42,993 nt of DNA from an uncultured Bacteroidia bacterium. GTDB taxonomy: Bacteria > Bacteroidota > Bacteroidia > Bacteroidales > UBA932. Both the position numbers and the translations under genes were made by a program. The notes beneath the pieces were generated by a model that did no database searches, had not been told where the DNA came from, and saw nothing but the letters and a program-made list of their open reading frames with translations. Shown one piece after another: positions 1-8,080 of this stretch (position 1 is the first letter of the stretch; every line of letters starts with the position of its first letter). The stretch is taken from positions 1 to 42,993 of the forward strand of contig CACZMF010000021.1 in NCBI GenBank assembly GCA_902782225.1, read 5' to 3'.

Positions 1-75
1 CATAAAACATGGGGAAAAGCCCCTCCGGGGAGTGCCCGTCCGCCGAAGAGACAGAATGAACCAAAACAAACCAAT

Positions 76-1662
76 ATGGCAGTAATTGACTGGTTAATCG
101 TCGCCCTGTTCCTTGGTGCCCTAGTCACCATCGGCTACCTTTTCTCCCACAAAAACAAGAACATAGAGGACTACTTCGTCGCCGGACGCTCGATGCCCGG
201 ATGGCTCGTGGCTATCGCAGCCACGGGCACTACCATCAGCGCCGGCACCTTCGTGGGCTCCCCAGAGCTTGGTTTCAACACCAACCTGACCTATGTCCTG
301 AACCTCCTGGGTTCGATTTTCGGCGGCATCCTCGTGGCTGCGCTGATACTCCCGAAGCTCTATAACGCCAAGACCATCACCATCTACGGCTTCATCGGCG
401 ACCGCTTCGGCGAAGGATCCAAGCAGGCCAACTCGGTGATGTTCCTAATCGGCCAGCTGCTGACCAGCGGCAGCCGCCTCTTCATCGCCGCCATAGCCAT
501 CAGCGTCATCGCCTTCGGCAGCATACAGTTCCAGTTCATGGTCTGGAGCATCATAATCCTCGGCGTCGTGTCCACTTTCTACACTATGATGGGCGGCATC
601 AAGGGCCTGCTCTACATCGACACCTTCCAGACGCTGCTGATGATCTTCACCGGTGTGGTGGGCCTCGTGCTCGTGGCCTGCGACCTGGGTGGCATCAGTC
701 TCCGGGAGGTCTGGGAGACCCTGACCACGAACGGAATGGTCAAGTCTCCTGCGGCCGCAGGTGTGGCCCCCGGCATTGCAGCGGACGGCACCCTGACCGG
801 CTGGGTCCCGGGCAGCAAGGTCCAGATGTTCGATCCCAGCATAGATTTCAGCAAGCCCTACACGATCATCGGAGGTATGATAGGAGTGGCGTTCTTCAAG
901 ATTGCCCAGTACACCACCGACCAGGAGTTCGTGCAGCGCCAGCTCGCCTGCAAGGACGTCAAGAAAGCCGGTTCGTCCCTGGTGGCCTCCCAGTTGCTCG
1001 CCCTCCCCGTGGTGCTTATCTTCCTCTGCATAGGACTCTTGCTCTATGTGAAGTACATCCACGATCCGCAGGCGGACGGGGCCCTCAGCGCGGCTTTCTT
1101 CACCGACGCGCGCGACGTGTTCCCTCAGTATATCAAGAATCACATTCCCGTGGGCGTGCGCGGCCTGATGATCACCGGCCTGCTCGCAGCGGCCCTTTCG
1201 AGCTTCAACTCCGCCATCAATTCGATGGCCTCAAGCTTCGTTGCCGACCTGTATCTTCCGCTGCGCGCCAGGCGCGGCAAGGCCGTCAAGAGCGACAAGG
1301 ACCAGATTGCCTCCTCCCGCTGGATGGTGGGCCTCATGGGTATGTGCCTCACCGGCTTCGCCATCGTGACCTGCGTGATGCAGCAGAGCAGCGGCCTCAA
1401 TCTCGTGGACTTCGCCACCGGCATCATGTGCTTCGCCTATGCCGGTATGATAGGTGTCTTCCTGACCGCCATTTTCACCAAACGCGGCAACAAGGCCAGC
1501 GTGCTGGCCGCCCTCGTGGTCGGCGCCCTCATAATCATCCCGCTGATGTTCCAGAAGGAGTTCTTCGGCCAGTCATACATCGCCTGGACCTGGTGGTGCC
1601 CCATCGGCGGACTCGTGTCCACTCTTGTATGTATGCTCGGTAAACCTAAAACCGTAAAATGA
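76..1662 (+). CDS. Sodium:solute symporter (SSS family)
   Basis: A 528-residue polytopic inner-membrane protein of the sodium:solute symporter (SLC5-like) family, which imports a small solute with Na+. Most of the length is hydrophobic helices, enough for about 13 membrane segments, the usual SSS number. The family signature region is clear: YFVAGRSMPGW at residues 33-43, followed by a Gly/Thr/Ser-rich helix (ATGTTISAGTF, 49-59) of the Na+-site type, and a later ALSSFNSAINSMASSF helix. The length is normal for the family. The start at 76 is the first ATG in a frame that stays open upstream, so an earlier start outside the window cannot be fully excluded. The stop overlaps the start of the metallophosphoesterase gene by 4 bases, so the two are probably one transcript. 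The substrate cannot be told from sequence; sugars, sialic acid-like acids or amino acids are all possible. Confidence 0.9.
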   Translation: MAVIDWLIVALFLGALVTIGYLFSHKNKNIEDYFVAGRSMPGWLVAIAATGTTISAGTFVGSPELGFNTNLTYVLNLLGSIFGGILVAALILPKLYNAKTITIYGFIGDRFGEGSKQANSVMFLIGQLLTSGSRLFIAAIAISVIAFGSIQFQFMVWSIIILGVVSTFYTMMGGIKGLLYIDTFQTLLMIFTGVVGLVLVACDLGGISLREVWETLTTNGMVKSPAAAGVAPGIAADGTLTGWVPGSKVQMFDPSIDFSKPYTIIGGMIGVAFFKIAQYTTDQEFVQRQLACKDVKKAGSSLVASQLLALPVVLIFLCIGLLLYVKYIHDPQADGALSAAFFTDARDVFPQYIKNHIPVGVRGLMITGLLAAALSSFNSAINSMASSFVADLYLPLRARRGKAVKSDKDQIASSRWMVGLMGMCLTGFAIVTCVMQQSSGLNLVDFATGIMCFAYAGMIGVFLTAIFTKRGNKASVLAALVVGALIIIPLMFQKEFFGQSYIAWTWWCPIGGLVSTLVCMLGKPKTVK

Positions 1663-3299
1663 AAAGAATCACCATTTTGACAGCGTGCCTGCTGGCCTCC
1701 GCACTCGCCCTTGCAGGCAATGTCAGGGGCCGCGTCATCTGTGACGGCCTGCCCGTGCAGGGAGTGCCCGTGTCCGACGGCGCCTCCATCGTGCTCACCG
1801 ACGCCTCCGGCCGCTACGACCTGGACTCTGACAAGAGCGACGGCTCCGTGTTCATAATCACTCCTTCCGGCTTCATCGCCCGCACCCTGGACGGCTTGCG
1901 ACCCGGCTTCTGGCAGCCGCTCTATCTCCCTGCCACCCAGGAAGAAGTCCACGATTTCGTGCTTGAAAAGCAGGACCAGAGCCGCTACACGATGCTCATG
2001 CTTGCCGACCTCCACCTCACCAACGACCCCGACCGCCAGGACCTGCGCCGCTTCAGGGAAGAGGTCCTGCCCTGCATTCGTGAGCAAGCCGCCAGGGCCG
2101 CGTCCAAAGGCCCCGTGTACACCGTCAACCTTGGCGACACCACCCACGACGTCTATTGGGGCGAAATGGGGTTCAACGAGTTCGACGGCCTGCGCTCTCT
2201 CCAGGACCTGCCGTATCCCACGCCCTTCTACAGCATCATGGGCAACCACGACCACGATCCTTCCGTCGTGGGCGAGGATGTGGACAGGCGGGCCGGCTGG
2301 CTCAACCGCGACTGCTGGGGCCCCGGAGCCTATTCCGTGAACATCGGCGGCGACCACTGGGTGTTCCTGGACAACATCTTCTACATCAACGTGGAGGGCA
2401 AGGGGAAGAAGGCCCCGGGCGTCAAGGGCGACCGCAGCTATAAGTCCAAACTCACCACCCGCCAGATTGAGTGGCTTGCCGCCGATCTCGCCCTCGTGGA
2501 CAAGGATGCCCGCATCTACATATGCACCCACGCTCCCGTGCTCTACACGGGCGGCAAAAACGGCCTGCTGATGCCGCAGTCGCAGGTGGAACGCATTGCG
2601 GCCCTCTGCGCCCCGTTCCGGCACGACGTGACGGTCTTCTCCGGCCACATCCACCGCAACGACATCTGCGACCATCCGGACTTCCCGCGCATCCACCAGC
2701 GCTCGCTGCCGGCCACATCCGGAATAATGTGGACCACCCCCGTGGACTGGCCGCTCTACGGCAACGAAGGCTCGGACGCCGGCTTCTGGGTGGGTGAATT
2801 CGAAGCGGGAGCGGCTCCGCGCTACCGTCTGGAGACTTATCTCTACGGCGAAAAGTACTGCCGCATCTACGACATGAACGAGGTCGGCAAGGCCTACCGC
2901 TCGAGCGAAGGCATCAAGAAAATGAAGGAACTCTACAGCGACGGCTCACGCCTGGACTATGGCGACAAGAAATGGCGCAACTACGTGTTCCTGAACTACT
3001 GGGGCTGGGAGCCCGGAGATTCCGTGCAGATACTGGAAAAGAACCGCAGCCTCAAGGTGGAGGCCACCCGCTATGAGGATCCGGCGAAGACCTTCGCCTA
3101 TGAGCTTCCCCGTATCATGAACCCCTACAAGCACAGTACGCCCAAGCCCAAGGACAACACCTTCCATATGTTCGTGGCCAGGGCCTCGTCCGCCAAATCA
3201 CCTGTGACGGTGCGCATCTACGCTTCCGACGGCCGTCTGAAGTTCGAGAAGACCGTCCAGCGGCCGATAACGTTCGATCCGTCGGAGAAGGAGGAGTAA
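1659..3299 (+). CDS. Secreted calcineurin-like metallophosphoesterase
   Basis: A 546-residue exported phosphoesterase with a signal peptide at residues 1-19 (ending ALALAG). A small beta-rich N-terminal domain (about 20-105) resembles the metallophosphoesterase N-terminal domain seen in Bacteroidota. The calcineurin-like catalytic core follows, with all metal-binding motifs visible: LADLHL (115-120), GDTTHD (159-164), GNHDHD (195-200), a CTHAP histidine (289-293) and SGHIH (328-332). A C-terminal beta domain runs from about residue 390. It should hydrolyse a phosphomonoester or diester in the periplasm or at the surface using two metal ions. Its ATGA overlap with the symporter gene suggests that it releases the solute that the symporter takes up, which is an inference. 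The exact substrate is unknown. Confidence 0.88.
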   Translation: MKRITILTACLLASALALAGNVRGRVICDGLPVQGVPVSDGASIVLTDASGRYDLDSDKSDGSVFIITPSGFIARTLDGLRPGFWQPLYLPATQEEVHDFVLEKQDQSRYTMLMLADLHLTNDPDRQDLRRFREEVLPCIREQAARAASKGPVYTVNLGDTTHDVYWGEMGFNEFDGLRSLQDLPYPTPFYSIMGNHDHDPSVVGEDVDRRAGWLNRDCWGPGAYSVNIGGDHWVFLDNIFYINVEGKGKKAPGVKGDRSYKSKLTTRQIEWLAADLALVDKDARIYICTHAPVLYTGGKNGLLMPQSQVERIAALCAPFRHDVTVFSGHIHRNDICDHPDFPRIHQRSLPATSGIMWTTPVDWPLYGNEGSDAGFWVGEFEAGAAPRYRLETYLYGEKYCRIYDMNEVGKAYRSSEGIKKMKELYSDGSRLDYGDKKWRNYVFLNYWGWEPGDSVQILEKNRSLKVEATRYEDPAKTFAYELPRIMNPYKHSTPKPKDNTFHMFVARASSAKSPVTVRIYASDGRLKFEKTVQRPITFDPSEKEE

Positions 3300-3302
3300 A
3301 TT

Positions 3303-3336
3303 AAAAAATCAGGGGCGTCCGTATGGGCGCCCCTGA
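3303..3336 (-). terminator. Intrinsic terminator of the ribosomal protein operon
   Basis: Perfect 9-bp inverted repeat TCAGGGGCG / CGCCCCTGA (3309-3317 and 3328-3336) with a 10-base loop, followed on the minus strand by a run of six T (3303-3308). It lies 20 bases past the rpsC stop and shows that the ribosomal transcript really ends here. Transcripts from the symporter side also run into the hairpin, but the plus strand has no T run after it. Confidence 0.9.
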
Positions 3337-3356
3337 TTGGTATCGGAAGGTTAGAA

Positions 3357-4115
3357 TTACTTCCTGTCTTCGCCACGACGTCCGCCACGACGGTCGCCAC
3401 GGCCACGACGGTCACCACCACGGCGGTCTCCGCGAGGAGCGCCGGCGGCCTGTGCGTTGGCTGCTGCGAGAGCGGCGGGGGTCAGGTCCTGACGGCCGTA
3501 CTTCTCACCGTTGCAGATCCACACCTTGATACCGAGGGTACCGACTTTGGTGTTGGCCACGGCAAGGGCGTAGTCGATGTCTGCGCGGAAGGTGTGCAGA
3601 GGGGTGCGACCCTCTTTGAACATCTCGCTGCGAGCCATTTCAGCGCCACCGACACGGCCTGCGATCTGGATCTTGATGCCCTCTGCACCGACACGCATGG
3701 TGTTGGCGATGGCCATCTTGATGGCGCGGCGATAGCTCACGCGGCCCTCGATCTGACGGGCGATGGAGTCTGCCACGATGTGGGCGTCAACCTCGGGGCG
3801 CTTGACCTCGTAGATGTTGATCTGGATGTCCTTGCTCGTGACTTTCTTGAGTTCTTCCTTGAGTTTATCAACCTCGGTGCCGCCCTTGCCGATGATGAAA
3901 CCGGGGCGTGCGGCGTAGATGGTCACGGTAATGAGCTTCAGTGTGCGCTCGATGACAATCTTGCTGAGGCTGGCCTTGGCAAGGCGGTTGCCGAGATACT
4001 CGCGGATCTTGTAGTCTTCAGCGATCTTCTCTGCATAGTTGCCACCACACCAGTTGGAGTCCCAACCACGGGTGATACCGATTCTGTTGCTGATAGGATT
4101 AGTTTTCTGTCCCAT
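3357..4115 (-). CDS. rpsC: 30S ribosomal protein S3
   Basis: Full-length S3 of 252 residues, a small-subunit protein at the mRNA entry site. It opens with [13 protein letters not shown]. The KH domain has its GFIIGKGG loop at about residues 72-79, and the C-terminal S3 domain follows ([18 protein letters not shown]). The last 30 residues form a low-complexity tail of repeated RGD, RRGG and RGR triplets, longer and more charged than in most relatives and likely RNA-binding and disordered. One base separates it from rplV. It is the last gene of the transcript: a terminator follows within 20 bases and no rplP (L16) or rpmC (L29) is present, which is unusual. Confidence 0.97.
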   Translation of the reverse strand: MGQKTNPISNRIGITRGWDSNWCGGNYAEKIAEDYKIREYLGNRLAKASLSKIVIERTLKLITVTIYAARPGFIIGKGGTEVDKLKEELKKVTSKDIQINIYEVKRPEVDAHIVADSIARQIEGRVSYRRAIKMAIANTMRVGAEGIKIQIAGRVGGAEMARSEMFKEGRTPLHTFRADIDYALAVANTKVGTLGIKVWICNGEKYGRQDLTPAALAAANAQAAGAPRGDRRGGDRRGRGDRRGGRRGEDRK

Positions 4116-4116
4116 A

Positions 4117-4533
4117 TTACTTATTCTCCACTGGTTGTTTTACATCGAGGATCACGGTCACGTGGTTCGAACGCTTGCGGATGCGGCCGGCGCGGCCCTG
4201 AGGGCACGGACGGATGCGCTTCAGCGTGCGACCTTCGTCGACCATGATGGTCTTGACATAGACGTTGCCGTTGTCCAGTTCCTTGGCCTGATCCTGGTTC
4301 TTGGCTTCCCAGTTCGCAATTGCGCTGCGGAGAAGCTTCTCCAGGCGGATGGATGCCTCACGCTTGCTGAACTTGAGCAGGTCGAGGGCGAGGTTGACCT
4401 CCTTGCCGCGGATGGTGTCTGCTACCAGACGCATCTTGCGGGGGGAAGTGGGGACGTCATTCAGCTTGGCAACAGCTGTAACCTTCTTAGCCTCCTTGAG
4501 GCTTTCGGCCATAAGTCTTTTACGCTTTCCCAT
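4117..4533 (-). CDS. rplV: 50S ribosomal protein L22
   Basis: L22 of 138 residues, which lines the peptide exit tunnel of the large subunit. Family hallmarks are the [15 protein letters not shown] helix (residues about 30-44), the central [16 protein letters not shown] segment, and the C-terminal beta-hairpin region [19 protein letters not shown] that enters the tunnel. The start chosen is MGKRKRL. It lies 5 bases after the place where an unshifted rpsS frame would stop (4539), which supports both this start and the reading that rpsS has been frameshifted. Confidence 0.96.
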   Translation of the reverse strand: MGKRKRLMAESLKEAKKVTAVAKLNDVPTSPRKMRLVADTIRGKEVNLALDLLKFSKREASIRLEKLLRSAIANWEAKNQDQAKELDNGNVYVKTIMVDEGRTLKRIRPCPQGRAGRIRKRSNHVTVILDVKQPVENK

Positions 4534-4551
4534 AGTGATTACTTCTTATTG

Positions 4552-4791
4552 TTACCTGAATGACCCGAACTCGCCGAGCTTGTGGCCGACCATCTGCTCA
4601 GTAACGTAAACAGGAATAAACTTGTTTCCATTATGAACGGCGATTGTGTGGCCGATGAAGTCCGGGGAGATCATGCTGGCACGAGACCAGGTCTTGACCA
4701 CCTCTTTCTTCTTGCTACCATCATTCATAGCAAGAACTCTTTTCTCCAGGGCTTCCTGGATGTACGGTCCTTTTTTAAGTGAACGACTCAT
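4552..4791 (-). CDS. rpsS: 30S ribosomal protein S19, C-terminus altered by an apparent 20-base deletion
   Basis: S19 is a small-subunit head protein that pairs with S13. The first 73 residues match the family closely ([45 protein letters not shown]). After GEF the frame gives only GSFR and stops at 79 residues, while Bacteroidota S19 proteins are about 89 and end APTRTFRGHxGxKKK. In the next frame the same DNA reads GHSGNNKK and then a stop at 4539, 5 bases before rplV. The normal ending is therefore present but out of frame, and the seven residues APTRTFR are missing. The arithmetic fits a 20-base deletion near 4560-4562. As S19 is essential, an assembly or consensus error is the likeliest cause, though a real mutant cannot be ruled out. 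Confidence 0.93.
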   Translation of the reverse strand: MSRSLKKGPYIQEALEKRVLAMNDGSKKKEVVKTWSRASMISPDFIGHTIAVHNGNKFIPVYVTEQMVGHKLGEFGSFR

Positions 4792-4814
4792 AATCTCTTA
4801 CTTGTTTTATTCCG

Positions 4815-5639
4815 TTATTTCTTTCTTCTCTCAATGATGAACTTGTTGGACGCAGCCTTCGGGTTGCGGGTCTTGTAGCCCTTTGCAGGCAGACCCTTGC
4901 GCGAACGGGGATGTCCGCCGGATGCACGTCCTTCGCCACCACCCATCGGGTGATCGACAGGGTTCATAACGACACCACGGTTGTGGGGGCGCTTGCCGAG
5001 CCAGCGGCGGCGACCAGCCTTGCCATGGGATTCGAGATTGTGGTCGGTGTTGGACACCACGCCCACGGTGGCGCGGCAGCTGACGAGGACCATGCGGGTC
5101 TCGCCGGAGGGCAGACGCAGGACAGCGTGGTTGCCTTCGCGGGCTGCGAGCTGAGCGGAAGTACCGGCGGAACGGGCCATAGCGGCGCCCTGGCCGGGAC
5201 GGAGCTCGATGTTGTGGACGAGGGTACCGACAGGAATTTCAGAAAGAGGGAGTGCGTTACCTACCTCGGGAGCGACGCCGCTGCCGGAGGCGATGACCTG
5301 TCCCACCTTGAGACCGTCGGGGGCGATGATATAACGCTTCTCGCCATCCTCATACTGCACGAGGGCGATGCGGGCGCTGCGGTTCGGATCATACTCGATG
5401 GTCAGAACGGTTGCGGTGCACTCATCCTTGGAGCGGAGGAAGTCGATGATACGGTACATTCTCTTGTGGCCGCCGCCGATGTAGCGGACGGTCATCTGGC
5501 CGGTGTTGTTGCGGCCGCCAGTGCTCTTGAGGGGCTCAAGCAATGATTTCTGGGGCTTCCTGGTGGTGATTTCGCTGAAAGCGCTGATCACTTTGTTCCT
5601 TTGACCGGGAGTAACCGGTTTGTATTTCTTAACTGCCAT
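4815..5639 (-). CDS. rplB: 50S ribosomal protein L2
   Basis: Full-length L2 of 274 residues, a 23S-binding protein next to the peptidyl transferase centre. Visible landmarks are [16 protein letters not shown] at the start, GGGHKRMYR in the OB-fold domain, the SH3-like domain [18 protein letters not shown], and the conserved C-terminal loop [14 protein letters not shown], with the histidine needed for peptidyl transferase assembly, ending in a basic tail. The gene is intact and typical. It lies between rplW and rpsS in the standard S10 order. Confidence 0.98.
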   Translation of the reverse strand: MAVKKYKPVTPGQRNKVISAFSEITTRKPQKSLLEPLKSTGGRNNTGQMTVRYIGGGHKRMYRIIDFLRSKDECTATVLTIEYDPNRSARIALVQYEDGEKRYIIAPDGLKVGQVIASGSGVAPEVGNALPLSEIPVGTLVHNIELRPGQGAAMARSAGTSAQLAAREGNHAVLRLPSGETRMVLVSCRATVGVVSNTDHNLESHGKAGRRRWLGKRPHNRGVVMNPVDHPMGGGEGRASGGHPRSRKGLPAKGYKTRNPKAASNKFIIERRKK

Positions 5640-5653
5640 AGCTTGATCCTCCC

Positions 5654-5944
5654 TTAAATATTAGCGTAGAAGTCGATCTTGTCTTCACCGGCAAGCGTGA
5701 TGTACGCCTTCTTGAAGTGGTTGGCGCGTCCGCGGAGAAGGCCGGCCTTGGTGTAGCGGCTCTTCCTCTTGCCATGGTAATTGACTGTGTTGACATCTGC
5801 CACGGAGACATTGTACATCTTCTCCACGGCGTCCTTTATCTGAAGCTTGTTGGCCTTACGATCAACGATAAAGCCGTAACGGTTCAACTTTTCGCCCTGA
5901 GCCGTCAACTTCTCTGTAACGATTGGCTTAATAATGATTCCCAT
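5654..5944 (-). CDS. rplW: 50S ribosomal protein L23
   Basis: L23 of 96 residues, a domain III 23S-binding protein at the exit of the peptide tunnel, where trigger factor and SRP dock. It starts [14 protein letters not shown], the family opening. The following [24 protein letters not shown] segment and [13 protein letters not shown] match the L23 fold. Length is normal. It is 14 bases upstream of rplB and 12 downstream of rplD, all in one transcript. Confidence 0.97.
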   Translation of the reverse strand: MGIIIKPIVTEKLTAQGEKLNRYGFIVDRKANKLQIKDAVEKMYNVSVADVNTVNYHGKRKSRYTKAGLLRGRANHFKKAYITLAGEDKIDFYANI

Positions 5945-5956
5945 CTTCTTGTGCTT

Positions 5957-6580
5957 TTAGGCTCTCTCCGAGAGGATGTCCTGCACGCCGTCGATGAGCA
6001 CCAGGGAATTGGCGTTCATGATTGCGTAGGTGTTGATCTCGTCAACGGTGATGACGTTGACCTGCTGGAGATTGCGGGATGAAAGGAAAATATTGTCGGA
6101 GTTCTGGGGAAGCACGACGAGGACCTTGCGGTCGCCGGCCTTGATGGCCTTCATGATTCCGAGGAGCTCCTTGGTCTTGGGGGCCTCCATCTTGAAGGGC
6201 TCGAGCATGATGATGGCGTTCTCCTGAGCCTTGTAGCTGAGAGCGGAGAAGCGGGCAAGCTTCTTGACCTTCTTGTTGAGCTTGTTGTGGTAGAAACGGG
6301 GCACGGGGCCGAACACGCGGCCGCCACCGACGAAGATATTGGCCTTACGTGAACCGTGACGTGCGCCGCCGCCGCCCTTCTGGCGACCGAGCTTCTTTGT
6401 GCTGAAGGCGGTCTCGCTGCGGTCCTTGGTCTTGGCATTGCCATGACGCTGGTTGGCAAGGTACTGAACTACATCCAGATAGATGGCGTGGTCGTTCGGG
6501 GTGATGCCGAAAACCTTCTCGTCGAGAGTGACGTTCTTACCGGACTGGGTACCGTCGATTTTCAATACTGCAAGTTCCAT
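5957..6580 (-). CDS. rplD: 50S ribosomal protein L4
   Basis: L4 of 207 residues, an early 23S assembly protein whose extended loop lines the exit tunnel. The loop is clear: LGRQKGGGGARHGSRKANIF (about residues 68-87), then GGGRVFGPVPRFYHNKLNKK. The globular part ends with IDGVQDILSERA. It is adjacent to rplC (4-base gap). In some bacteria L4 represses its own operon by binding the mRNA leader; whether that happens here cannot be seen. Confidence 0.97.
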   Translation of the reverse strand: MELAVLKIDGTQSGKNVTLDEKVFGITPNDHAIYLDVVQYLANQRHGNAKTKDRSETAFSTKKLGRQKGGGGARHGSRKANIFVGGGRVFGPVPRFYHNKLNKKVKKLARFSALSYKAQENAIIMLEPFKMEAPKTKELLGIMKAIKAGDRKVLVVLPQNSDNIFLSSRNLQQVNVITVDEINTYAIMNANSLVLIDGVQDILSERA

Positions 6581-6584
6581 ACTC

Positions 6585-7211
6585 TTAAGCCTCCACTAAT
6601 ACATAAGAACCTCTGGCTCCGGGGACGGAACCTTTGACTACGATGATGTTGTTCTCGGGGAGAATCTTGACAACCTTGAGGTTGAACACCTTCACACGGG
6701 CGTTGCCCATGTGGCCGGCCATGCGCATACCGGGAAGTACGCGGGAAGGCCATGAGGATGCTCCCATGGAACCGGGGTGACGAAGACGGTTGTGCTGACC
6801 GTGGGTCTTGCCGCCGACTCCTGCGAAGCCGTGGCGGTGCACAACGCCCTGGAAACCCTTACCTTTAGAGGTGCCGACCACGTCCACGAAGGGGACCTCA
6901 GCCTTGAGGATATCCTCAACGGTGAGAACGTCGCCAAGCTTGAGCTCCCTGCTGTAGTCAGCGGGGAATTCCACGAGCTTGCGCTTGGGAGTGGTACCGG
7001 CCTTTTTGAAATGCCCCATCAGAGGCGCGCTGGCGTGCTTTTCGGTGGTTTCGTCATAGGCAAGCTGCACTGCTTCGTAACCGTCGGTCTCGACAGTGCG
7101 GATTTGCGTGACTACGCACGGACCAGCCTCGATAACAGTGCACGGTATGTTCTTACCGTCGGCACTGAAAACGGAAGTCATTCCGATTTTTTTTCCAATT
7201 AATCCAGGCAT
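6585..7211 (-). CDS. rplC: 50S ribosomal protein L3
   Basis: L3 of 208 residues, an early-binding large-subunit protein near the peptidyl transferase centre. It begins [15 protein letters not shown] and contains the signature [19 protein letters not shown] and the central loop [22 protein letters not shown]. Here it is the first gene of the transcript, driven by its own promoter. In most bacteria rpsJ (S10) lies immediately upstream; instead a divergent nadE follows, so the operon head has been rearranged in this genome. Confidence 0.97.
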   Translation of the reverse strand: MPGLIGKKIGMTSVFSADGKNIPCTVIEAGPCVVTQIRTVETDGYEAVQLAYDETTEKHASAPLMGHFKKAGTTPKRKLVEFPADYSRELKLGDVLTVEDILKAEVPFVDVVGTSKGKGFQGVVHRHGFAGVGGKTHGQHNRLRHPGSMGASSWPSRVLPGMRMAGHMGNARVKVFNLKVVKILPENNIIVVKGSVPGARGSYVLVEA

Positions 7212-7272
7212 TGGTTTTGTTAATTAATTGATAATAAATAAATTAGTCTCCGCATCACAATTTTGCGGGCTG

Positions 7273-7303
7273 CAAAGATACAACTAATTTTTTGATTTAC
7301 AAA
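7273..7303 (-). promoter_or_regulatory. Bacteroidota-type promoter for rplC operon
   Basis: On the minus strand TTTG (7300-7303), exactly 19 bases, then TATCTTTG (7273-7280). This is the ideal TTTG-N19-TAnnTTTG housekeeping promoter of Bacteroidota. The expected transcript start is near 7267, giving a leader of about 55 bases that includes a small CCGCA/TGCGG hairpin before the AT-rich stretch ahead of the rplC start codon. Confidence 0.85.
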
Positions 7304-7330
7304 ATATTACCGAATCTGTGGAAAAATATT

Positions 7331-7338
7331 TATTTTTG
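7331..7338 (+). promoter_or_regulatory. Probable -7 element for nadE
   Basis: TATTTTTG matches TAnnTTTG and ends only 4 bases before the nadE ATG at 7343, so the message would be leaderless or nearly so. No good TTTG is seen 19 bases upstream, so the call is moderate. Confidence 0.45.
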
Positions 7339-7342
7339 TGGT

Positions 7343-8080
7343 ATGAAAAAACTCACGCAAGATTGTATCGACTGGATACGGGGCTGGTTCGACGCCAACG
7401 GCCCCGCCTGCACCGCAGTGCTCGGGATGAGCGGCGGTAAAGACAGCACCATAGCGGCGGCCCTCTGCGCCCGCGCCCTCGGCCCGGAACGCGTTGTGGG
7501 AATAGCCATGCCCGCCGAGGGCCAGGGTCTCAATGAGGCCGACGAAATCTGCCGCTACCTCGGAATCCGTTACCTCTGCCTGCCGATAGGCCGCATCGAG
7601 GCCGAATGCGACGCCCTGGGCGCCCTGATGCCCGGCGGCGAATTCTCCCTGCAGAGCATCCAGAACATCCCGCCCCGCATACGTATGACCGTGCTCTACG
7701 CCGCGGCGCAGTCGCTGGGCGGCATGGTGGCCAACACCTGCAACCACAGCGAAGACTACATCGGCTACGCCACCCTCTACGGCGACGCCGCCGGCTCCTT
7801 CTCGCCCCTGGGCGGGATGGTGGTGCGCGAAGTGCTGGAAGTCGGCCACGACCTGGGACTCCCCGCCCGCTGGGTGGACAAGACTCCCGACGACGGCCTG
7901 CCCGGCTCCTGCCCGGACGAGGCCAAGTTCGGATTCAGCTATGCCACGCTGGACCGCTACATCCGCGAAGGGGTGTGCGAAGATGAGGAAATCCGGGCCA
8001 AGATCGACCGGATGCACCGCCGCAACTTCTTCAAGACGGAGATACTCCATATCCCCACATTCATCCCTTCCGACTTATGA
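7343..8080 (+). CDS. nadE: NH3-dependent NAD+ synthetase
   Basis: A 245-residue cytoplasmic enzyme that amidates nicotinic acid adenine dinucleotide to NAD+ with ATP and ammonia, the last step of NAD synthesis. The adenylation P-loop SGGKDST is at residues 30-36. The conserved NTCNHSEDYIGYATLYGD region and the later PDDGLPGSCPDEAKFGFSY segment fit the NadE synthetase domain. There is no glutaminase domain, so it uses free ammonia or a partner. The frame is open to an ATG at 7292, but the start at 7343 (MKKLTQDC) is preferred because the extra 17 residues lie over the promoter and match nothing in the family. The stop overlaps the next gene by 4 bases. Confidence 0.9.
   Translation: MKKLTQDCIDWIRGWFDANGPACTAVLGMSGGKDSTIAAALCARALGPERVVGIAMPAEGQGLNEADEICRYLGIRYLCLPIGRIEAECDALGALMPGGEFSLQSIQNIPPRIRMTVLYAAAQSLGGMVANTCNHSEDYIGYATLYGDAAGSFSPLGGMVVREVLEVGHDLGLPARWVDKTPDDGLPGSCPDEAKFGFSYATLDRYIREGVCEDEEIRAKIDRMHRRNFFKTEILHIPTFIPSDL

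Noticed and set aside
1437-2696. 419-codon minus-strand frame under the symporter and phosphoesterase
   Set aside because: No domain resemblance, and it crosses the junction of two well-supported plus-strand genes.
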